IMG/VR virus record: IMGVR_UViG_3300036770_000478
Span: 1 to 24,545 of that record
DNA length: 24,545 nt
Origin: a virus
Strand: one strand, 5' to 3'
In this document: positions 16,514 to 22,144 of the stretch, in pieces
How positions within the stretch are numbered: the stretch's first letter is position 1
How the letters are laid out: every line of letters begins with the position of its first letter
Translations under genes and position numbers: made by a program
The notes under the pieces: generated by a model
Databases searched by the model: none
Seen by the model: the letters and a program-made list of their open reading frames with translations, nothing else
What the model was told of the DNA's origin: nothing

Positions 16514-16843
16514 TTAATTGGCCTCAACTTGAGTGCGGTCGCCGTAACGCTTAAAAAACTTGCGAGCTTGTTCTTCACTAATTGATTTGATGGTGCATCC
16601 ACCTTCCATATCAGCAATAACCGCGTCTGCAGAGGCGGCACGCGAAATACACTTGACTTGCGTTCCGTTGGCCATGACGGGGCCTGTAACACCAAAAAAC
16701 TCGCCAGATGAGCCAAACACACGGATAAATGGGTCTGCAGCATAAGAACCTTTGCCGCCGCAAGAGAAGCAAACACCACGATCTGCATAAATTCCAGTGC
16801 CAGTGCAACGAGGACACTTTTTGTAGGTCGTTTGTTTGTTCAT
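16514..16843 (-). CDS. DnaJ-type zinc-finger small protein
   Basis: 109 residues from ATG 16843 behind GAGGAG. Two CxxCxGxG motifs, CPRCTGTG (10-17) and CFSCGGKG (25-32), form one DnaJ-like zinc-binding unit. DnaJ itself has four such motifs, so this is half a cysteine-rich domain with no J domain. The C-terminal part has a beta segment and then a helix (EEQARKFFKRYGD). It could bind nucleic acid or unfolded protein; related small zinc fingers occur in many phages with no known role. It is flanked on both sides by identical hairpins. Confidence 0.7.
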   Translation of the reverse strand: MNKQTTYKKCPRCTGTGIYADRGVCFSCGGKGSYAADPFIRVFGSSGEFFGVTGPVMANGTQVKCISRAASADAVIADMEGGCTIKSISEEQARKFFKRYGDRTQVEAN

Positions 16844-16861
16844 TTGTATTTCTCCTCGTTA

Positions 16862-16875
16862 GGGGCCGAAGCCCC
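16862..16875 (-). other. UUCG-capped intergenic RNA hairpin, copy 1
   Basis: Same element as 16494-16507: read leftward, AACGGGGCTTCGGCCCC is identical for 17 bases. It begins five bases after the TAA codon of the 99-residue gene, with the next SD (AGGAG) five bases after the stem. No U-tract follows. The placement stop, hairpin, SD, start is the same in both copies. Confidence 0.75.
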
Positions 16876-16881
16876 GTTGGT

Positions 16882-17181
16882 TTATTTGGCTTCGACCTTG
16901 ACGCTGAAACGAGCGGCGGTCTTGGTGTGCTTGGCAATGATGTCTGCCGAGATGCCGAGTTCTTTGGCAAGAGCTTTCCAGTCAACTGTGCTGACGTTGG
17001 ACTCGATGTAAAGAGCCTTGAAAGCATCACCCTCGAAGGTGCGGTCACCAGAAAGGTTGGCGACATCCTTGAGGTCGTCCTTGATGGCATCAGCCTTAGC
17101 GGTAAGAACCTTGATGTCAGCAAGCAGGTTGCCAAGGGTGTCGATACGGTCAGCGGTAATAAGGGCGGTTTCGTTTTTCAT
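16882..17181 (-). CDS. 99-residue hypothetical phage protein
   Basis: The start is placed at ATG 17181..17179, preceded by GAGG; an upstream in-frame ATG at 17232 would add 17 residues without an SD and read into a likely leader. The N-terminal half is a helix with Lys/Asp/Ala heptads (LLADIKVLTAKADAIKDDLK). The C-terminal half has ALAKELGISADIIAKHTKTA, which looks helix-turn-helix-like, and ends in a basic strand ARFSVKVEAK. It is the first gene of the accessory cluster and may have its own promoter just upstream. Function is unknown; DNA binding is possible. Confidence 0.68.
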   Translation of the reverse strand: MKNETALITADRIDTLGNLLADIKVLTAKADAIKDDLKDVANLSGDRTFEGDAFKALYIESNVSTVDWKALAKELGISADIIAKHTKTAARFSVKVEAK

Positions 17182-17230
17182 GATTTCCTCGCATTGAAAG
17201 TTAACTAACAAACAACTCATCCACAACTCC

Positions 17231-17259
17231 ACTGTAATTGAGAGTTAAACGACTTGCAA
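17231..17259 (-). promoter_or_regulatory. Possible sigma70-like promoter for accessory cluster
   Basis: Read leftward, TTGCAA at 17259..17254 and TACAGT at 17236..17231 are separated by exactly 17 bases. Each box matches the consensus at four of six positions. They lie in the only sizeable gap (17182-17286) between the replication operon and the accessory cluster, about 50 bases before the 99-residue start. The support is moderate to weak. Confidence 0.3.
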
Positions 17260-17286
17260 GTAGAAATCGACAAAAAACCTGTTTTT

Positions 17287-17607
17287 TTAATCAGACTTTT
17301 TAAGGGTGTCGTACTTTGTTGGATAAGACTTGGTTAACAATTCAATGGTCTCTTTCAGCAGATCCACCTCATCAAACCCCCAATGCTTGGTAAACCCCTT
17401 CGTGCCGAGGCCGTGTAGCCCCGTGGTGCCTCTGTGATGCTCTGGGCATAGTGGGATAGTCTCCCAGTGACTTGAGCGCCTTCCAGCCCCCGTTCCGGCC
17501 CTTTTGTGGTGTATTTCGGCTGGGGTGCCGGGGAAGCCCATCCGCCTGCAGACCGCACAACCCAGATCCGCTACCCGGCTGAGGTGCTTCTTCTCATCGT
17601 TCGTCAC
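17287..17607 (-). CDS. Ref-like HNH nuclease
   Basis: 106 residues from GTG 17607..17605, which overlaps the upstream TGA (GTGA). Motifs: GCAVCRRMG (C17, C20), AEIHHKRAGTGAGRR (H33, H34), HWETIPLCPEHHRG (C54, H57, H58) and a later GLHGLGTKGF with H65. This is the zinc-bound HNH arrangement of the P1 Ref (recombination enhancement function) family, which in P1 makes RecA-dependent cuts at displacement loops. It ends the replication/recombination operon, beside RusA. It is about the size of the Ref catalytic core alone. The family match is by motif; RecA dependence in this phage is inferred. Confidence 0.8.
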   Translation of the reverse strand: MTNDEKKHLSRVADLGCAVCRRMGFPGTPAEIHHKRAGTGAGRRSSHWETIPLCPEHHRGTTGLHGLGTKGFTKHWGFDEVDLLKETIELLTKSYPTKYDTLKKSD

Positions 17608-17936
17608 AGAGTTGCTTTACCTTCGGCTCGGTTGTTGGCCTGCTCCGTGCGCCAGATCTCTACCCGTGCCTGAGCGGCAATCAGATCCCACCGGAGTTTT
17701 TCTTCCATCTCAATGGCCACCTTCAGCCCCTCAAGCAACTGCTTGTATTCGTCATGGGCGTAAGCCTCTCGCTCTTGGCCGCCGATGGTGTCCTCCATAC
17801 TGCGCTTCATGAGGATCGCCTTCAGGCTCTTGCGGTATTCCTCCAAGTAAACCCGTTCGCTTTTTGCTTTAGCAAACCTCGTTGCATTGGCGATGATGTA
17901 GTCCACCGCCTTGTGTGGGTCTCTTTCCTGACTCAT
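17604..17936 (-). CDS. Helical hypothetical protein between RusA and Ref-like genes
   Basis: 110 residues from ATG 17936, which overlaps the RusA stop (ATGA). Its SD (GAGGAG) is encoded by the last Glu codons of RusA. It is predicted to be entirely helical and charged: HKAVDYIIANATRFAKAKSE, then RVYLEEYRKSLKAILMKRS, and a C-terminal coiled coil EEKLRWDLIAAQARVEIW. I recall proteins of this type beside resolvases in phage recombination cassettes, but no enzymatic motif is visible. It probably acts as a partner in recombination or replication, by position only. Confidence 0.72.
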   Translation of the reverse strand: MSQERDPHKAVDYIIANATRFAKAKSERVYLEEYRKSLKAILMKRSMEDTIGGQEREAYAHDEYKQLLEGLKVAIEMEEKLRWDLIAAQARVEIWRTEQANNRAEGKATL

Positions 17937-18280
17937 TGCATCTCCTCAATGGTTATCTTCAACATTCCGCCGATATCTGGCGACCAGTAAATTCTCAGGT
18001 CTCGGATCTGGTTGTCGTCACCGAACACATCCGCATGTTGCAAAGAGTCCAATGTGCTTTTCAAAAGGTTGTCGAGGTCTCGCCTGCGGTTGTCCGGGCG
18101 GTGCGCCTCAATCGTGACCTTCAGGTTGCAGTTATAGCGCTTGACCATGCCCTGCTCCCAGATGTGCTTGATCACGGCTTCTCGGTACTTCCTGCCCTCC
18201 ACGCTGATCACCATGCGACCACGCCATTTGCGCCAGTAGCCGTTAACGCTTGGTGGCCACGGCAGGGTTACTTGGATCAT
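17933..18280 (-). CDS. rusA: RusA-type Holliday junction resolvase
   Basis: The start is placed at ATG 18280, giving 115 residues and an ATGA overlap with the helicase stop. The upstream in-frame extension is merely the helicase read out of frame. The N-terminus MIQVTLPWPPSVNGYWR is the typical RusA opening. The catalytic acids are in RRRDLDNLLK (D68, D70) and in FGDDNQI (D88/D89), matching the D70, D72, D91 spacing of E. coli RusA. RusA dimers cut four-way junctions symmetrically, useful for resolving replication and recombination intermediates before packaging. The length is normal. High confidence. Confidence 0.9.
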   Translation of the reverse strand: MIQVTLPWPPSVNGYWRKWRGRMVISVEGRKYREAVIKHIWEQGMVKRYNCNLKVTIEAHRPDNRRRDLDNLLKSTLDSLQHADVFGDDNQIRDLRIYWSPDIGGMLKITIEEMQ

Positions 18281-19254
18281 TTGAACTCCATCGGTTGGTC
18301 GTCCCAGTTCTCGATGAACTGCTGGCTCTCCCGGTGATACCAGAAGTTGTACCACTCCTCGTGTTCACCGTTTCTCTGCTTCTCGCACATCATCCGCATG
18401 TCCGGCACCATCACATCTGCCGTGCCGTTAACCTGACGGTCGTGCTCCTTCTTCTTGTTGCGCCAGACCAGCAAGACGTTATCCACCTGATCTGCAATCG
18501 ACCCGCTACCCTTCACATCGTTTTTGTTCGGGGTGGCCTCCTCGCTTGCCAGCTTGCGGATGTGGTGGACCAGATGGATGTGCATGTCCTCATCCCGAGC
18601 CAATGCCGTGATCTGATCGACGAAGGCCTTCTGGGCGTTGTAGTCATCCTCACCGCTCACGCACTTCATCAGGCTATCAACAAAAAGGTGCTTGATCCCC
18701 AACTCCTTTGAGCAGAACCTGCCCATGGCGATGACCTGCCGAGCGGTCACCGTTCCCTGCTGGTCGTAAAACCAGAGCTTGTCTCGGGTGAAGACCTCTA
18801 GGTTTTCAAGGTGGCGGTGCAAAACCGAAGCGGTAAACATCGGAACATCAATGTTCTCCCGCGAGAACTGCCGCAGCATCCGCATCATCGTCCTCTTGGG
18901 TTTCATCTCAAACGAGGCGATGCAGACCTTGTAGCCCTGTTGCATCAGACTCAATGCGATCTGCCCGGTGACCAAAGACTTGCCGCCACCGTTTGATCCA
19001 GCGTAAAGCGTGACCTCGCCAGGTCGAAACCGAAAGGTTGAGTGCGTCTTTAACCACGGCATTACCGCAGAGTCGTCCTTCACCGGGTGCAGGATGTCCT
19101 GCCACATCTGGTCGATGACGGCGTTTGAGTTGATAACCGACTTGCTTAGATCTTCGGGTTCAGCGTATAGATCCTCATCGATGTCGGACCTGCGTATGGC
19201 TTTAGAGCGACGGATCTCGTCAAGCTCTCGTGCGCGTTCTTCGATGTTAGACAT
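18277..19254 (-). CDS. Replicative DNA helicase, DnaB/T7 gp4-like RecA core
   Basis: 325 residues from ATG 19254, eight bases before the end of the CHC2 gene; the longer frame upstream is a shadow of that gene. Residues 79-93 give GEVTLYAGSNGGGKS (Walker A, K92). SFEM holds the catalytic Glu (E116). HLFVDSL gives Walker B (D193). HLVHHIRK (228-234) is the H3-like sensor, and KGSGSIADQVDNVLLVWRN is the DnaB arginine-finger region. A linker with acidic residues precedes the core. There is no N-terminal DnaB domain and no fused primase, so it is a helicase core like T7 gp4B. It works with the initiator and zinc-finger protein encoded just upstream. Confidence 0.9.
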   Translation of the reverse strand: MSNIEERARELDEIRRSKAIRRSDIDEDLYAEPEDLSKSVINSNAVIDQMWQDILHPVKDDSAVMPWLKTHSTFRFRPGEVTLYAGSNGGGKSLVTGQIALSLMQQGYKVCIASFEMKPKRTMMRMLRQFSRENIDVPMFTASVLHRHLENLEVFTRDKLWFYDQQGTVTARQVIAMGRFCSKELGIKHLFVDSLMKCVSGEDDYNAQKAFVDQITALARDEDMHIHLVHHIRKLASEEATPNKNDVKGSGSIADQVDNVLLVWRNKKKEHDRQVNGTADVMVPDMRMMCEKQRNGEHEEWYNFWYHRESQQFIENWDDQPMEFK

Positions 19255-19657
19255 GATCGAGTGCCTCTCTGATTCGGTCACGGGCGGTAACGCACCGCTC
19301 GCGGTCTTGTTCTGGGATGGTCTTGCCTGCGGCAATGTCGTTGGCAACGATAGAGACAATCAGAGCCTCCCGTTCGATGATCCGCAAAAGATCACTCGCA
19401 AAGAACCGCGGCTTCATTCGTGGTTGATGGTGATCGAGCTTCTCCGGAAAGAGGTCCGTGACCTGCATTCCAACCGCACCCACAACGTCATGGACCGAGC
19501 ACCCACCGAAGCAATGAAGCAGAACCCGGCCATCCTCACCCTCCCGAATCGCAAGCGAGGGGGAGCCGTCGTTATGGGCAGGGCAGCAGGCGGTCCATGA
19601 GCCGTTACGTCCCTTGACCTTCTTGAGCCTGCCAAGCAGATTTTCGATAGGGTTCAT
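19247..19657 (-). CDS. CHC2 zinc-finger primase fragment (no TOPRIM)
   Basis: The start is set at ATG 19657, giving an ATGA overlap with the DUF1376 gene; 136 residues. Residues 23-35 are ACCPAHNDGSPSL and residues 45-53 are VLLHCFGGC, forming the primase-type zinc site (C25, H28, C49, C53) that reads the DNA start trinucleotide. The remainder is helical (ASDLLRIIEREALIVSIVAN) and carries no TOPRIM Glu or Asp-x-Asp motif. It is therefore only the template-recognition module. Lying directly before the helicase, it resembles a split version of the T7 gp4 zinc-finger plus helicase. Who synthesises primers is not clear from this window. Confidence 0.85.
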   Translation of the reverse strand: MNPIENLLGRLKKVKGRNGSWTACCPAHNDGSPSLAIREGEDGRVLLHCFGGCSVHDVVGAVGMQVTDLFPEKLDHHQPRMKPRFFASDLLRIIEREALIVSIVANDIAAGKTIPEQDRERCVTARDRIREALDHV

Positions 19658-20304
19658 ATGCCCTTCCGTTCTACCACCGCGGTGGCTCGTTTTTTGATCC
19701 ACTCGGCTTCAAACCCCTGCCAGCCGTTAGCCACGCATTGCGTCAACGCATCCTGCAGGCTGAGACCTGCCTTCGTAGCCTCCGCCCTGAGCCGGGTGAG
19801 GGCGGTCGCGGTGACGGGTGCCTTCTTTACTCTTCGTAAGGAAAGCCAATCCGCCCAGACCTGTTCCGATACATCGTCTGGTCGAGCCATCGACCGTCTA
19901 TTGTTTTTATATTCTTGGTTATTGGTTATTGGTTCTTGGTTGGCATCGATTTTCTTAGTCGGAGCATCCTCCGAGGATGCTTGGGGTATGCTCGGAGCAT
20001 TCTCCCATCTAGCTTTAGCCGCTCTCGACCCCTTCTCCTGCCGCTTTCGGTACGCATCTATCTCAATGTCGCACCTCTTATTCCTATAACAATCAACGTC
20101 TTCCGTAAAAAAATGCTCGAGAATGCTCGTAACATCCTCCAAGGATGCTCCAAGCATAAAAGCTAGTCTTTTCGGGTCTTTCGGAAGAGGTGTCTCACTC
20201 TCGTAATAACGCCATATGAGCCTGAGATACACCATGCATTGGCAATCATTCAAACGGTTTGTAGACCGAATGAAGTCGCCGATATGATGCTGGTAGTAGT
20301 ACAC
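19654..20304 (-). CDS. DUF1376-type replication initiator (O-like)
   Basis: The start is GTG 20304..20302 because AAGGAG lies exactly six bases upstream; the longer TTG frame lacks an SD. 216 residues. The N-terminal domain (1-80) reads YYYQHHIGDFIRSTNRL, then MVYLRLIWRYYESETPLP, a DUF1376 winged-helix fold found in phage initiators. A low-complexity linker (ASSEDAP, NQEPITNNQEYKNN) follows. A C-terminal domain ends ANGWQGFEAEW, typical of helicase-loader-contacting tails. The linker and nearby codons contain the repeat cluster at 19901-20157, proposed as the origin. It probably binds origin DNA and recruits the DnaB-like helicase encoded downstream. Confidence 0.82.
   Translation of the reverse strand: MYYYQHHIGDFIRSTNRLNDCQCMVYLRLIWRYYESETPLPKDPKRLAFMLGASLEDVTSILEHFFTEDVDCYRNKRCDIEIDAYRKRQEKGSRAAKARWENAPSIPQASSEDAPTKKIDANQEPITNNQEYKNNRRSMARPDDVSEQVWADWLSLRRVKKAPVTATALTRLRAEATKAGLSLQDALTQCVANGWQGFEAEWIKKRATAVVERKGI
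19901..20157. repeat. Candidate replication origin inside the DUF1376 gene (iterons + AT-rich 7-mers)
   Basis: Four tandem 7-bp units TTGGTT[A/A/C/G] start at 19915, 19922, 19929 and 19936, flanked by AT-rich DNA from 19901. The period of 7 is not a codon multiple. Next come a 19-bp palindrome AGCATCCTCCGAGGATGCT (19963-19981, 9-bp arms) and a 13-bp palindrome ATGCTCGGAGCAT (19988-20000). A second cluster holds AATGCTCG at 20112 and 20122, and CATCCTCCAAGGATGCT at 20133-20149, which differs from 19965-19981 at one base. The hexamer GAGCAT/ATGCTC occurs six times between 19962 and 20150. The layout resembles lambda ori within gene O. Confidence 0.55.
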
Positions 20305-20350
20305 GCCAATCTCCTTTGGTGCTGGCCTATCCGGTGGAAATTCCGGCAGG

Positions 20351-20446
20351 TCAGTACCCGTTGCGGGTAACAAATCGGTCAGATAGACCAGCCCAAAAGA
20401 GACTGACAGTCTGACCCGCTATGCGCTTTCCACGGCGCGAAAACAT
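20351..20446 (-). CDS. Possible 31-residue peptide
   Basis: ATG 20446..20444 directly follows the TAA of the 107-residue gene, with GGAG eight bases upstream, and the frame runs to TGA at 20353..20351. The product is basic with one aromatic stretch (QTVSLFWAGL). It overlaps the inverted-repeat region and may only be a chance frame. The alternative is an untranslated structured leader for the DUF1376 gene. Confidence 0.3.
   Translation of the reverse strand: MFSRRGKRIAGQTVSLFWAGLSDRFVTRNGY
20355..20416 (-). other. Inverted-repeat cluster upstream of the DUF1376 gene
   Basis: Three inverted repeats sit in 62 bases: TACCCG-TTG-CGGGTA (20355-20369, perfect), AGACTG-A-CAGTCT (20400-20412, perfect), and outer arms GGTCAGA (20377-20383) with TCTGACC (20410-20416). 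They lie between the two DUF1376 paralogues and would form hairpins in the leftward transcript just before the initiator SD. Confidence 0.5.
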
Positions 20447-20770
20447 TTATACCACTCCTCGACGCTTCCTACCACCCTTGTGACCATTACGACGATTGGT
20501 GACGCTAACGAACTTCCGGTGATCAATCTCCCTCTGCCATGCTTCATGAACATATCCCTCCGGGGTTGGTTTAAAAAACTTCTCCAATACCGGAGCCACC
20601 ACATCGTCATCCAACTTTACCCAATCCGAAACGGTTTCGATCTCCGGTGGGAAAGGCTTCTCAGTCGTGTAGTAGATGTCCCTCATACGGCGATACGCCA
20701 GATCTTCTGCGTCTGGTAACTCGTCCGTCTCGGCAACGTACTTCGGTATGTCGTGCTTGTACCAATCCAT
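20447..20770 (-). CDS. Short DUF1376-like paralogue
   Basis: 107 residues from ATG 20770 behind AGGGAGT, nine bases after the regulator stop codon begins the junction. The sequence parallels the N-terminal domain of the next gene: WYKHDIPKYVAETDELPD, then AYRRMRDIYYTTEKPFPP, then VLEKFF, against the neighbour's YYQHHIGDF, MVYLRLIWRYYESETPLP and ILEHFF. It lacks the linker and C-terminal loader domain and instead ends in a basic tail (NGHKGGRKRRG) suited to DNA contact. It may bind the same origin sites, help or modulate initiation, or act as a transcription factor. The fold is fairly sure; the role is inference. Confidence 0.75.
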   Translation of the reverse strand: MDWYKHDIPKYVAETDELPDAEDLAYRRMRDIYYTTEKPFPPEIETVSDWVKLDDDVVAPVLEKFFKPTPEGYVHEAWQREIDHRKFVSVTNRRNGHKGGRKRRGVV

Positions 20771-20779
20771 GTTGACTCC

Positions 20780-20980
20780 CTAAGAAAAAATTTCAGGCAG
20801 AAGATCCTTCCGCGTAACGGCTCCGTCTGTGAACTGCTCAATCAAGACCGCTAACTCCGGACTTGGCTTACGACGCCTTGACACAATCAGCGACATCCAA
20901 GTTCTCGTGATGCCGAGCTTGGCAGCCAGGTTCGCAGTCGTGCCTCTCGGCTTGTCTTTCAGGTACTGATCCAACTGCAT
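20780..20980 (-). CDS. YdaS/Cro-like helix-turn-helix regulator
   Basis: 66 residues from ATG 20980 behind a perfect AGGAGGT. The helix-turn-helix is at about 14-36: TTANLAAKLGITRTWMSLIV, followed by SRRRKPSPELAVLIEQF and VTRKDLLPEIF. This C-terminal pattern is typical of YdaS-type Cro-like repressors in prophages. It is the first gene of the leftward operon and lies next to a 16-bp perfect palindrome, so autoregulation of the divergent region is likely. No CI-type partner or YdaT is seen in the window, so whether it serves a lysogeny switch or only early-gene timing cannot be told. Confidence 0.85.
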   Translation of the reverse strand: MQLDQYLKDKPRGTTANLAAKLGITRTWMSLIVSRRRKPSPELAVLIEQFTDGAVTRKDLLPEIFS

Positions 20981-21010
20981 AACACCTCCTAAAAAAACAC
21001 CCTAAATCCA

Positions 21011-21037
21011 AAAATAGCACCCTAATTAGGGTGACAA
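21011..21037 (-). promoter_or_regulatory. Putative leftward early promoter
   Basis: Read leftward, TTGTCA (21037..21032) and TATTTT (21016..21011) are 15 bases apart, with TGC directly before the -10 box making an extended -10 (TGnTATTTT). The 16-bp palindrome fills the spacer. It is the best promoter candidate for the replication operon; the short spacer is a weakness. Confidence 0.4.
21018..21033. promoter_or_regulatory. Perfect 16-bp palindromic operator
   Basis: CACCCTAATTAGGGTG is an exact 16-bp palindrome lying between the proposed -35 and -10 boxes of the leftward promoter. A half-site CACCCTAA recurs at 20998-21005. It is a probable binding site for the YdaS/Cro-like protein encoded immediately leftward. 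Confidence 0.65.
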
Positions 21038-21041
21038 GTTT

Positions 21042-21053
21042 ACTACCGGTAGT
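21042..21053. promoter_or_regulatory. Second palindrome in the divergent region
   Basis: ACTACCGGTAGT is a perfect 12-bp palindrome, unlike the 16-bp one in sequence, so it may bind a different protein. A third, CCGTGTCACGG (5-bp arms), is at 21103-21113. GTGACA/TGTCAC occurs at 21031, 21052 and 21106. No clear rightward promoter could be identified in 21054-21182. Confidence 0.45.
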
Positions 21054-21182
21054 GACACTACAAACCGTCAAAACTTAACTTAATGTTACACGCTTACCAA
21101 ATCCGTGTCACGGGGTATTGTATTCTGCAGTTAAATGGTTTAGGCTTGATACCGTAGTCTCTTACTAACGAGGAAATGACCA

Positions 21183-21365
21183 ATGAATGACCACGAATGG
21201 AATCAGATCAACCTAGAGCGGCAACAGATGGTGGAGCAAGCCTTAATCCGGCTGGAGTCCCACCAAGCCTCAGAGAAAGATCGTGAATTAGTTTGGTTTG
21301 AGTGCGGTCTCGGAAATCGTTTTCAACAACTGAAAGGAAACACCCATGAGCATCATCGCCAGTAG
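21183..21365 (+). CDS. First gene of rightward cassette, 60-residue hypothetical
   Basis: ATG 21183 follows GAGGAAATGACCA, giving a usable SD. The protein is charged and helical (WNQINLERQQMVEQALIRLE, then KDRELVWFECGLG), with a His-rich end (HEHH) read out of frame with the next gene, which it overlaps by 20 bases. Being first behind the divergent control region makes it an early gene and possibly a small regulator. No family is recognised. Confidence 0.62.
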   Translation: MNDHEWNQINLERQQMVEQALIRLESHQASEKDRELVWFECGLGNRFQQLKGNTHEHHRQ

Positions 21366-21990
21366 CAATTCCACTAGCAGTTTCAAACCCGTTCCCTCGG
21401 GAATGCACCTCGCTCGTTGTTACCGGGTCATTGACTTTGGTACGCAGACGAGCACTTACCAAGGCAAAACCAACCACCTGCACAAGGTCCTCGTAGGCTT
21501 TGAGGTCCATGGTGAGGACGCAGACGGCAAGCCCATCCGGACGGACGACGGCAAACCAATGATCATTGCCAAGCAGTACACGCTCTCGCTTAACGAGAAG
21601 GCAAACCTTAGGGCAGATCTCGCCTCATGGCGTGGTCGTGACTTCACACCGGAAGAGATTCGTGGCTTTGACATGAAGAACATCCTCGGGCATTGGGCGA
21701 TGATCTCTGTGACCTCTTCAGAACGTGACGGGCGGGAGTACACCAACATCTCTAACGTCAACCCGGTACCCGCGCAGGTCAAGAAGGCTGGTCTGCCTGA
21801 GGGTGAGAACGAACTGGTTTACTGGCCGATCTCTGAAGGTAGCCTTGAAGAGCTTGAGAAGTTCGGCAAGGGCATCCAAGAGAAGATCAAGGGAAGTCCT
21901 GAATTTCAGCGTCGCGTGAATGGAGCACAGGAATATGCCAAAGCCACCGGGGGATCATTCGATGACCTTAGAGACGACATCCCGTTCTAA
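21346..21990 (+). CDS. Single-stranded DNA-binding protein
   Basis: 214 residues from ATG 21346 behind AAAGGAAA. The N-terminal part is beta-rich, fitting an OB fold: MHLARCYRVIDFGTQTSTYQ, then HKVLVGFEVHGEDADGKP, then MIIAKQYTLSLNEKANLRAD. A central helix ILGHWAMISVTSSERDG follows. The acidic tail ends DDLRDDIPF, the D-D-x-I-P-F C-terminus used by bacterial SSB and phage analogues to recruit partner proteins. It would coat single strands exposed by the helicase and feed recombination. The layout is of the phage SSB type rather than E. coli SSB. High confidence in function, lower in exact family. Confidence 0.85.
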   Translation: MSIIASSNSTSSFKPVPSGMHLARCYRVIDFGTQTSTYQGKTNHLHKVLVGFEVHGEDADGKPIRTDDGKPMIIAKQYTLSLNEKANLRADLASWRGRDFTPEEIRGFDMKNILGHWAMISVTSSERDGREYTNISNVNPVPAQVKKAGLPEGENELVYWPISEGSLEELEKFGKGIQEKIKGSPEFQRRVNGAQEYAKATGGSFDDLRDDIPF

Positions 21991-22144
21991 CGTCGAAGAG
22001 ATATGGCGTAAGCACGGCTGGGTTCCTCCCTCAACGGAGGACCCGGTCGTTTTCAAGCGTCAATCAGAAAGCCGGGGAGTCTATGGAGTGTCCGTCATGC
22101 GATGCGAAGAAAAGCGAAGTATTGGAGACAAGGACCCATCGTGA
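21962..22144 (+). CDS. Small hypothetical protein overlapping SSB and zinc-ribbon genes
   Basis: About 60 residues if the ATG at 21962 is used; this lies within the last codons of SSB in another frame. The part between the two neighbours, NVEEIWRKHGWVPPSTEDP, looks like real protein and resembles short phage proteins with a W-R-x-H-G-W-x-P-P motif. The last 20 residues overlap the zinc-ribbon gene and may be shadow sequence. The start and end are uncertain; the core is plausible. Function is unknown. Confidence 0.5.
   Translation: MTLETTSRSNVEEIWRKHGWVPPSTEDPVVFKRQSESRGVYGVSVMRCEEKRSIGDKDPS

Noticed and set aside
17272-17287. AAAAAAC-CT-GTTTTTT inverted repeat after the Ref-like gene
   Set aside because: All-AT stem with a two-base loop is too weak for a confident terminator, although its position at an operon end is suggestive.
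19255-19359. N-terminal extension of the helicase
   Set aside because: It overlaps the CHC2 gene in another frame; the ATG at 19254 gives a normal helicase core and an operon-style overlap.
21054-21182. Rightward sigma70 promoter
   Set aside because: Box-like hexamers (TTGTAT, TTACAC, TATTGT) are present but no pair has acceptable spacing, so none is called.
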